Assembly (NCBI GenBank): GCA_002401635.1
Contig: NVTQ01000007.1
Span: forward strand, 18,864 to 26,653
Source: Pseudomonadota bacterium
GTDB taxonomy: Bacteria > Pseudomonadota > Zetaproteobacteria > Mariprofundales > Mariprofundaceae
Reading direction: 5' to 3'
Length of the DNA: 7,790 nt
The position numbers and the translations under genes are program-made. A model generated the notes under the pieces. The model did not search any database. It worked only from the letters and a program-made list of their open reading frames with translations, and was not told where the DNA came from. Positions 1 through 6,800 of this stretch are shown in pieces (within the stretch, counting starts at the first letter, position 1; every line of letters begins with the position of its first letter).

Positions 1-277
1 GTTCAATTTTGGACTCTTTACGCACCCTTTCAAGCCAATCATGCGCCAAATTACCATCTCCAGCGAGCATCAATGTTTCCAAACTTGCCAATAATACATA
101 GGCCGTTTCCTCAGCCCCTGTCTGTGATTGTTGCATAACAATTTTGTATTGCTGCCCAGATAGAAAGTAAAACGTTGCGCCAAAAACCAAAGAAAGCGTG
201 ACAGTTAAAACAAAAAATATCTTTGTTTTAATGCTCTGTTTTATAGAAGCCTGCTGTGTTATTTGATGGTTCGTCAA
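1..277 (-). CDS. N-terminal fragment of a membrane-anchored sensor-like protein (partial)
   Basis: The minus-strand frame is open from a TTG at 277 to the window edge, giving 92 residues and no stop. The first 19 or so residues are polar with several lysines. Residues 20-39 (IFFVLTVTLSLVFGATFYFL) form one clear transmembrane helix. A polar segment rich in Gln, Glu and Ala follows, including ETLMLAGDGN at about 67-76. This layout (short cytoplasmic N-terminus, one helix, periplasmic region) is typical of sensor histidine kinases, chemoreceptors or diguanylate cyclases, but no output domain lies in the window, so the class is unknown. The TTG is chosen because GGGGAGG sits 4 nt upstream. The ATG at 281 touches that Shine-Dalgarno and is in another frame that soon stops. 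A sigma70-like promoter lies just upstream. The gene diverges from ileS. Confidence 0.7.
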   Translation of the reverse strand, partial: MTNHQITQQASIKQSIKTKIFFVLTVTLSLVFGATFYFLSGQQYKIVMQQSQTGAEETAYVLLASLETLMLAGDGNLAHDWLERVRKESKIE

Positions 278-281
278 GCAT

Positions 282-288
282 CCTCCCC
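282..288 (-). promoter_or_regulatory. Shine-Dalgarno deciding a TTG start
   Basis: GGGGAGG on the minus strand is followed by 4 nt (ATGC) and then the TTG at 277. The ATG inside the spacer directly abuts the Shine-Dalgarno and opens a frame that stops after 17 codons, so the TTG is the functional start in this reading. Confidence 0.65.
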
Positions 289-304
289 AGAATAAACTGC
301 GATA

Positions 305-333
305 TTTATAGAGTAAACCTTTCAAAAGGTCAA
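305..333 (-). promoter_or_regulatory. Sigma70-like promoter for the minus-strand sensor gene
   Basis: On the minus strand TTGACC (328-333) is separated by exactly 17 nt from TATAAA (305-310). Each hexamer matches the consensus at 5 of 6 positions. Transcription would begin near 298, leaving a leader of about 20 nt that holds the GGGGAGG ribosome binding site before the TTG at 277. This is the best promoter in the window by eye. Confidence 0.7.
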
Positions 334-353
334 ATGATAAATTCCATCATGTC

Positions 354-369
354 GGCAGTAACCACTGCC
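354..369. repeat. Short perfect hairpin in the divergent control region
   Basis: GGCAGT (354-359) and ACTGCC (364-369) are exact reverse complements around the 4-nt loop AACC. No T-run follows on either strand, so it is a poor fit to an intrinsic terminator. It lies about 20 bp upstream of the -35 box of the minus-strand promoter and about 60 bp upstream of the ileS promoter candidate. A regulator binding site is possible but unproven. Confidence 0.4.
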
Positions 370-429
370 AAAACACACCGCTTATCAAGTGCCTGCGGCA
401 TAGGTTTTTTCACTTATTTCATTCAAACG

Positions 430-458
430 AGGACATTTTGCATAGCTTTCTCTATGAT
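430..458 (+). promoter_or_regulatory. Candidate sigma70 promoter for ileS
   Basis: AGGACA (430-435, 4 of 6 consensus positions) is followed by a 17-nt spacer and TATGAT (453-458, 5 of 6). Transcription would start near 465, about 35 nt before the GTG at 501. If real, the in-frame ATG at 438 lies upstream of the transcript and cannot be the ileS start. No T-box-like leader is evident. Confidence 0.4.
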
Positions 459-489
459 TCACCCAAAATAAGTGATTACTCGACCCTTT

Positions 490-493
490 GGAG
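490..493 (+). promoter_or_regulatory. Shine-Dalgarno deciding the ileS start
   Basis: GGAG is the only good ribosome binding site near the ileS start. It lies 7 nt before the GTG at 501 but only 1 nt before the ATG at 495, so its spacing favours the GTG. Confidence 0.5.
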
Positions 494-500
494 CATGACC

Positions 501-3275
501 GTGTCTGAACAGCAACCCTTTGATTATAAACATACCGTTTTCTTACCGAAAACTGACTTTCCTATGCGTGGCAACTTGCCTGTCAATGAGCCGAAACGCC
601 TTGCCAAATGGGAAGAAGAAAACCTTTACACGCAGATTCGTGAAGCTCGTAAAGATGCGCCAAAATTCATCCTGCATGATGGACCGCCCTATGCCAATGG
701 CTCGATTCATATTGGCCATGCGGTAAACAAAGTACTCAAAGACATCGTGGTTCGCTCGCGTACCATGATGGGTTTTGATGCGCCTTATGTGCCAGGCTGG
801 GACTGTCATGGTTTGCCAATTGAGTTGAAGGTCGAAGAAAAATTCAAGAAAAAGAAACGCAAAAAAGAAGATATTAGCGATTCAGAGTTTCGCGCTGAAT
901 GCCGTGAATATGCCAAAGGGCAAATTGATATTCAGCGTGAAGAGTTCAAGCGTTTGGGCATTACGGGTGACTGGGAAAACCCATACATCACGATGGATTA
1001 TAAGTTTGAAGCCAATACCGTGCGTGAAATCGGCAAGTTTTTGGGCAATGGCGGCTTGTATAAAGGTGCCAAACCTGTGCATTGGTGTGTGTCATGTGCC
1101 ACTGCCTTGGCAGAAGCAGAGGTGGAGCATGAAGATCACACATCTTCATCTATCTTTGTAAAATTCAAAGCGGGTGAAGATTTATCCGATATTGATGCCG
1201 CATTAACGGGTGATGTCTCCGTTGTTATTTGGACAACCACACCTTGGACGATTCCAGCCAACCTTGCTGTATCTGTCGGCCCTGCATTGGATTATGTGGC
1301 TGTGCGCATCACCGATGCCAAAGGCAATGAAAATCTGAAAGAAAATGAAATTGTTATCCTTGCAGAAGGGCTTTGTGAGTCTGTTTTTAAAGAGTTAAAT
1401 GCAGAATATGAGGCTGTTGCACACTTTAAGGGTAAAACACTCGAAAATCGCAAGTTTCGCCACCCATATTTGGATCAAGATGCGCCAATTTTGGTCGGTG
1501 AGCATGTCACCCTTGATGCAGGTACAGGCTGTGTACATACAGCCCCTGGACATGGTCAGGAAGATTACGAAGTCGGACTTCGTTATGGCTTAAAAGCATT
1601 TAACCCTGTCGATGACCATGGTATTTTTGAACCTGCCACACCTGTGGTTGAAGGGCATCATGTGTACAAAGCCAATGCTGTGATGGTGGAGTATTTGCAA
1701 AGTTGTGGTGCATTGCTTGCAACCGATCAAATCCGACATTCGTATCCGCATTGCTGGCGTTGCCACAAACCATTAATTTTCCGTGCAACACCGCAATGGT
1801 TTATCAGCATGGATAAAAATGATTTGCGCGATAAGGCTTTGGCAGCGATTAAAGAAACAGCTTGGACACCTGCATGGGGCGAAAATCGCATTCGTGGCAT
1901 GGTGGAGCAACGCCCTGATTGGTGTGTGTCGCGTCAGCGCAATTGGGGTGTACCCATCACTGCGATTAAATGCACATCTTGTAATTCCCATGCTGTAACC
2001 ACACCTGAAATCGTGGAAGGCATTGCAAAACAAGTCGAACAAGCAGGTGCCGATGTTTGGTTTGCCAAAGATGTGAATGACTTCTTACCTGCTGGCACAA
2101 CTTGCCCAGAATGTAATGCTTCTGAATTTGAAAAAGAAACCGATATTTTGGATGTATGGTTTGATTCAGGTTCAACGCATGCCTGTGTATTAGAGCCACG
2201 TGAAGATTTACAATCGCCCGCAGATTTATATCTGGAAGGCAGCGATCAACATCGCGGCTGGTTTCAATCATCCTTGCTTGAATCCATTGGCACACGTGGT
2301 GTTGCACCCTTTAAAGCAGTGTTGACCCATGGTTTTGTGGTGGATAAAAATGGCAACAAAATGTCCAAATCTAAGGGCAATGTGATTGCACCACAAAAAA
2401 TTATCAATCAAATGGGTGCCGACATTTTGCGCCTATGGATTGCTTCGGCTGATTATTCGGCAGACATTCGCATTTCCGATGAAATCATCAAACAATTAGC
2501 AGAATCCTATCGTCGCATTCGCAATACGATTCGTTTCTTGTTAAGTAATATTGAGAATTTTGACGGCTCGAATGCCGTACCATTGGAACATCGCAATAAA
2601 TTGGATCAATGGGCTATGCATAGGTTGGCAGAAGTAGCCTCAAATGTTCAAAACTCATACGAAAACTATCATTTCCATCAAATTCACCAAGAAATTCACA
2701 ATTTCTGTTCCGTGAACTTGGGCGGTTTCTATCTCGACATCATCAAAGATCGTTTGTATTGCGATGCCTCTGATTCCGCACGCCGTATGTCTGCACAATC
2801 AACCTTGTATGACATTGCCCATACCTTGGTACGTTTGATTGCACCGATTATCCCGATGACTGCCGAAGAAATTTGGGAGTTCTTGCCTGATGCAAAAGCA
2901 GAAAGTATTCACATTCAAAATTTTGCCAGTGTTTCCGATGTCAGCATTGATGCCAAAGCATGGAATAAATTCTTTGCCATGCGTGAGCAAGTGAACACAG
3001 CCATGGATGTGGCGAAAAAAGACAAGGTTGTTGGCTCTTCTATTGCAGCAAAAGTGTCTGTGCCAAATCTTGATTTGGCGTTTTCTGAAAACTTGGGTGA
3101 AAGTTATGAACAACTATTGATTATGGCGGAAGTAACTGCTGGTGATACCCTGAACATTGAGGTTGCTGATGGCATCAAATGCCCTCGCTGTTGGAATGTT
3201 TCAAAACCTGCGGATACGAACCACGATATTCATAACGAAATCTGCCCGCGTTGTTTTGATGTAGTTGCAGCATAG
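501..3275 (+). CDS. ileS: Isoleucyl-tRNA synthetase (IleRS)
   Basis: Cytoplasmic class I aminoacyl-tRNA synthetase that charges tRNA-Ile with isoleucine using ATP and edits misactivated valine. The 924 residues compare with 938 in E. coli. The N-terminal FPMRGNLP block is followed by the signature HIGH at residues 70-73. The CP1 editing domain shows TTTPWT at 245-250 and GHGQED, with the conserved editing Asp at about 355. KMSKS is at 620-624. The C-terminus carries a CPRC...CPRC zinc finger (Cys 894, 897, 915, 918) typical of bacterial type 1 IleRS. The frame is intact with all core motifs. Start: the frame is open from an ATG at 438, but the protein family begins near the FDYKHT segment, and the only good Shine-Dalgarno suits the GTG at 501; ATG 495 is the main alternative. 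The gene is monocistronic or first in its transcript. Its usual partner lspA is not downstream. Confidence 0.97.
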   Translation: MSEQQPFDYKHTVFLPKTDFPMRGNLPVNEPKRLAKWEEENLYTQIREARKDAPKFILHDGPPYANGSIHIGHAVNKVLKDIVVRSRTMMGFDAPYVPGWDCHGLPIELKVEEKFKKKKRKKEDISDSEFRAECREYAKGQIDIQREEFKRLGITGDWENPYITMDYKFEANTVREIGKFLGNGGLYKGAKPVHWCVSCATALAEAEVEHEDHTSSSIFVKFKAGEDLSDIDAALTGDVSVVIWTTTPWTIPANLAVSVGPALDYVAVRITDAKGNENLKENEIVILAEGLCESVFKELNAEYEAVAHFKGKTLENRKFRHPYLDQDAPILVGEHVTLDAGTGCVHTAPGHGQEDYEVGLRYGLKAFNPVDDHGIFEPATPVVEGHHVYKANAVMVEYLQSCGALLATDQIRHSYPHCWRCHKPLIFRATPQWFISMDKNDLRDKALAAIKETAWTPAWGENRIRGMVEQRPDWCVSRQRNWGVPITAIKCTSCNSHAVTTPEIVEGIAKQVEQAGADVWFAKDVNDFLPAGTTCPECNASEFEKETDILDVWFDSGSTHACVLEPREDLQSPADLYLEGSDQHRGWFQSSLLESIGTRGVAPFKAVLTHGFVVDKNGNKMSKSKGNVIAPQKIINQMGADILRLWIASADYSADIRISDEIIKQLAESYRRIRNTIRFLLSNIENFDGSNAVPLEHRNKLDQWAMHRLAEVASNVQNSYENYHFHQIHQEIHNFCSVNLGGFYLDIIKDRLYCDASDSARRMSAQSTLYDIAHTLVRLIAPIIPMTAEEIWEFLPDAKAESIHIQNFASVSDVSIDAKAWNKFFAMREQVNTAMDVAKKDKVVGSSIAAKVSVPNLDLAFSENLGESYEQLLIMAEVTAGDTLNIEVADGIKCPRCWNVSKPADTNHDIHNEICPRCFDVVAA

Positions 3276-3302
3276 CTTAGACTAAAACATCCATCAGCAC
3301 TT

Positions 3303-3328
3303 GCGTACAGAAATAAGAACATGTACGC
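3303..3328. promoter_or_regulatory. Spaced inverted repeat upstream of yefM, candidate TA operator
   Basis: GCGTACA (3303-3309) and TGTACGC (3322-3328) are perfect reverse complements separated by 12 nt, ending 24 bp before the antitoxin ATG. Both arms contain a GTAC core; the E. coli YefM operator is built on TGTACA-type hexamers, so an autoregulatory operator for YefM/YefM-YoeB is the preferred reading (inference). A weak promoter (TTGCGT at 3301, 17 nt, TACGCT at 3324) would overlap it. An alternative is a weak terminator for ileS, because TTTTCCTGTTTT follows the right arm, but the loop is long. Confidence 0.45.
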
Positions 3329-3341
3329 TTTTCCTGTTTTC

Positions 3342-3346
3342 GGAGG
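3342..3346 (+). promoter_or_regulatory. Strong Shine-Dalgarno of yefM
   Basis: GGAGG lies 6 nt before the ATG at 3353, the strongest plus-strand ribosome binding site in the window. A strong antitoxin start followed by a coupled GTG toxin start would keep antitoxin in excess, as is usual for this class of toxin-antitoxin operon. Confidence 0.65.
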
Positions 3347-3352
3347 TGTGTT

Positions 3353-3607
3353 ATGGAAACCATCAGTTATACCGCATTTCGCAATCATTTGGCATCATCC
3401 ATTGATCAGGTGAATGACAACCATGAACCTTTATTGGTGACACGCCAAAATGGTTCTCCTGCTGTTGTCATGTCGTTAGAGGATTTTAAATCTTATGAAG
3501 CAACAGCACATTTAATGGCAAGCAGCAAAAATGCACAACGTCTAACACGTGCCATTGACCAATTGGAAAATGGCAAAGGAACTGTGCGAGACTTGCTCAA
3601 ATCGTGA
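3353..3607 (+). CDS. yefM: YefM-like antitoxin (Phd/YefM family)
   Basis: 84-residue protein, near the 83 residues of E. coli YefM. The N-terminal METISYTAFRNHLASSID matches the Phd/YefM DNA-binding start, followed by the family-typical stretch PLLVTRQNGSPAVVMSLEDF at about residues 26-45. The C-terminal third is charged and helical, as expected for the segment that wraps the toxin. Its role is to bind and neutralise the YoeB partner and, alone or with it, repress the operon. The antitoxin is normally degraded by Lon or Clp proteases, which is family knowledge and not visible here. The gene ends inside the toxin start (GTGA overlap), so the pair is translationally coupled. A candidate operator lies immediately upstream. 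Confidence 0.93.
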   Translation: METISYTAFRNHLASSIDQVNDNHEPLLVTRQNGSPAVVMSLEDFKSYEATAHLMASSKNAQRLTRAIDQLENGKGTVRDLLKS

Positions 3608-3861
3608 ATATCATATGGGCTGACGATGCTTGGGAAGATTATCTTTACTGGCAAGCCCATGACAAAAAGCTACTAAAGCGTATCAATCTGCTCATCAAAG
3701 AAATTCGCAGACATCCTTTTGAGGGCACAGGCTCTCCCGAGCCTTTGCGCCACCATTGGTCAGGGTATTGGCCGCGACGTATCAACAAAGAGCATCGTTT
3801 GATTTATAGAATCGAAAAGAATGAGCTCTGGATTGCCCAATGTCGCTATCATTATGGGTAA
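3604..3861 (+). CDS. yoeB: YoeB-like toxin, ribosome-dependent mRNA interferase
   Basis: 85-residue RelE-superfamily toxin that aligns almost without gaps to the 84-residue E. coli YoeB. It cleaves mRNA in the ribosomal A site. The catalytic residues known from E. coli are all present at the same numbers: Glu46 (in SPEPLRH), Arg65 (in KEHRLIY) and His83 (in the C-terminal CRYHYG). The typical start MNIIWADDAWEDYLYW and the PFEGTGSPEPL block are also clear. The toxin therefore looks active rather than decayed. Translation starts at a GTG whose last two bases plus the next A form the antitoxin's TGA stop, giving a 4-nt overlap and likely coupled, lower expression. Its 3' end overlaps the predicted start of the helicase gene by 8 nt. 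Confidence 0.94.
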   Translation: MNIIWADDAWEDYLYWQAHDKKLLKRINLLIKEIRRHPFEGTGSPEPLRHHWSGYWPRRINKEHRLIYRIEKNELWIAQCRYHYG

Positions 3862-6800
3862 TAATTCTATAGCTATAGAAAAAATTAATACAGTTCTCCA
3901 TCAATCTGTATTGGTGGATTTAGAGATCCACCCAGAAACGCAACAGCTTCTTAAAATTGGTGCTTGGCGACCAAAAGATCATACACGACTTTACTATGAT
4001 GGCGGTTTTAACAGGCGCGATGCACTAACAGCTCTTTTTGAGTTTATTCGTTCAAGTAATTTTATTATTGGACACAATATCCAAGCGCATGATTGGGCTT
4101 ACTTAATGAAAGCAGAATCGCACTTTGCACAGTTAAAAAATAAATTGATTGATACACTGATTTTAAATCCACTAGCATTTCCAGAAAACCCTTATCACCA
4201 TCTCGTTAAAGATTATAAAATACAACGAGAGTCAATCAATGACCCTGTAGAAGATTGCAAACAAACAGCAAAACTTTTCAAAGACCAATGTTTTGGCTTC
4301 CTAAAAATAAAAGAGCTAAGTGGCCTTTATGGACGTTTTTTGATTCCAACGTCATCATCATATAAAAAGATGTTCCACACTCTTTTGGGAAGCCTTCCAA
4401 ACAATCAACAAATCAAAGACTATCTTGTTGGGCATAGCTTTGGAGATGATAAGGTATGTCAGCATATGCTAAAGCCTTTACTCCCGAGCATTGCAGGCAA
4501 GGATGCTGAACAACAACGAGCATTTGCCTATGCCTTGGCTTGGTTGAGTATCGCTGGAAATAACTCTGTTTTACCTACATGGGTAAGGTATAAACACACC
4601 AAACTTGCAGCTATTTTGGATCAACTTCGCAATCAATCATGTGACCATGCAAATTGTGCTTATTGTAAAAAGCATCATCATCTAGAAACAAACCTAGATC
4701 AGTTTTTTGGTTACCAACAATTTCGACATTTTGGGCAAGGTGATAACCCTAAAAACCCACTACAGCGGCAAATTGTTGCATCGGTCTGCAAAGCCCAGCC
4801 GACATTGGCAATTTTACCTACGGGTGGTGGCAAATCACTCTGTTATCAACTACCTGCGATGATGCTGGCTCGCAACCGTGGTCTGTTAACAGTTATTATT
4901 TCGCCATTACAATCATTGATGCGAGACCAGGTTCAGCAACTCAATGACAAAGGCTACCATTTTGCAGCAGCACTCAATAGCAGCCTCAATATGCCCGAAC
5001 GTCATAAAGTTTTGGAAGGCATTCGCATGGGTGATATTCACCTGCTTTATATTGCACCCGAACAACTGCGAAACACTTCATTTATTGAAAGCATTAAAAG
5101 CCGTGAAATTGGTCAGTGGGTTATTGATGAAGCACATTGTCTATCCAAATGGGGACATGATTTTAGACCTGACTACCTGTATATTGGTAAGTTTATCAAA
5201 GCATTTTCCGAGCAATATAAACAGCCTATACCTGCTGTACATGCCTTTACTGCAACAGCGAGAATAGATGTTATCAAAGAAATAAAAGGTCATTTCAAAA
5301 AAACATTAGATTTGGATATGGAGCTTCTTTCGGGTGGTCATGCGCGCAATAACTTAAGTTATCAGGTTTTACCATGTGCTATGTCTGAAAAACGCGAAAA
5401 AGTATTGAGCTTATTGCACATCCATAAAGAAGTGATGGGTGATGGTGCGGTTGTTATTTTTTGTAATCGAAGACGGGTCACCGAAGAAATGGCAGGCTTT
5501 CTTTCAGATAATAGATGGTCAGCAGATTATTTTCATGCAGGACGTAAACCCAAAGAGAAAAAGGAGGTTCAACAGTCCTTTATGAATGGTGAGATTAAGG
5601 TGATGGCAGCAACCAATGCGTTTGGCATGGGTGTGGATAAATCCGATATTCGTTTGGTTATTCATGCACAAATGCCTGATTCACTTGAAAATTATTTACA
5701 AGAAGCAGGGCGAGCAGGGCGTGATGGAAAACCTGCACATTGTATCTTATTATTTAATGATGAGGACGCTGATAAACAGTTCGAAATGCGCCGCAATCAA
5801 CAAATTGAATTTCGCGATTTTGTATCATTGTTTGAATCCATTCGAAGGAAAGCTAAAACATCAAAAAATGGTGATCATGATGCAAATATGATTCAAGTGA
5901 GTAGTGGTGAGATTTTACGCCATGCTGATAACGAAGATGATCTTGAGCTTGGTTTTGATGGTAGAGACTACCAAGCCGATACCAAGGTGCGAACAGCTAT
6001 TACTTGGTTAGAAGAAGATGGGTTCCTTGAGCGTAAAGAAAATAAAACAGGGGTGATTGAAGGCTCTTTTCTAATCAATACCAAAGAAAAAATTGAGGCA
6101 TGCTTAAGACAACAGAAATTAACCGAGTCTAATATTAAAGCATGTTTAAAAGTCGCAATGGCCGTGATGCAGTATCCTGATAATGAAAGTATCAATGCCG
6201 ATAAAATAGCCGAGCAAACAGGCATGGAAGCAAAAGATGTATTTAGAAAGATTCGCTGTTTGCAAGATGCAAAGATTATGGATCATGATATGTCTCTGGT
6301 TGCTTGGCTAACTGCACGAACAAAAGGTGATAGCAAAACAGCTTTAAGCCGTCTTATGAATCTTGAAAAGCACTTGTTTGCGCTAATTCAAGAAAAAGCA
6401 CAAGGTGAAATTGACCAAGACTTTCATCTTAATATCCATGAAGCCTGCCACCAACTTAGAGAAGCATCGGAAGTTAAAGTACTTTCCAATGATATTTTAT
6501 TACTACTTTCCTTATGGGGGCAATTGGATCATCTGGTGAGGGTGATGCCGCGTGGAAAAGACCATTTTCAAATACGCTGGCAAAAAGAATTTATGGATGC
6601 TGAAGAGCATATTCGTCAACGCCAGCTCTTTAGTGATGTTTCCCTTTCCTGGTTATATGAACAAGTTTCAAAAGATGAAAAGGGCAAAAACCTCCGCGTA
6701 CCATTCAAGTTAGGAAAATTGGAAAAGGAGCTCAATGGGAATATTCTCACGCGCTCCTTCTTTCAAGAAGAACACTCGGAAAAAGCCTTATTGGCATTAG

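Noticed and set aside
385..417. TGCC-TGC-GGCA followed by TTTTTT as an intrinsic terminator or small RNA end
   Set aside because: The stem is only 4 bp with a 3-nt loop and sits 4 nt away from the T-run, and no upstream plus-strand gene needs a terminator there.
256..471. Small plus-strand reading frame of 71 residues
   Set aside because: It overlaps the divergent promoters and the start of the minus-strand gene, has no ribosome binding site, and resembles no protein.
438..500. ileS starting at the upstream in-frame ATG at 438
   Set aside because: It would add 21 residues without family similarity, has no Shine-Dalgarno, and lies upstream of the predicted transcription start.
543..3113. Several minus-strand and off-frame open frames of 60-113 residues within ileS
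   Set aside because: They are shadows of a well-conserved coding sequence, lack ribosome binding sites and have unprotein-like composition rich in His, Cys and Arg.
3911..3925. Helicase start at TTG 3911 or GTG 3914
   Set aside because: This would remove the first strand leading into the VDLE motif, leaving the catalytic Asp at residue 2 or 3.
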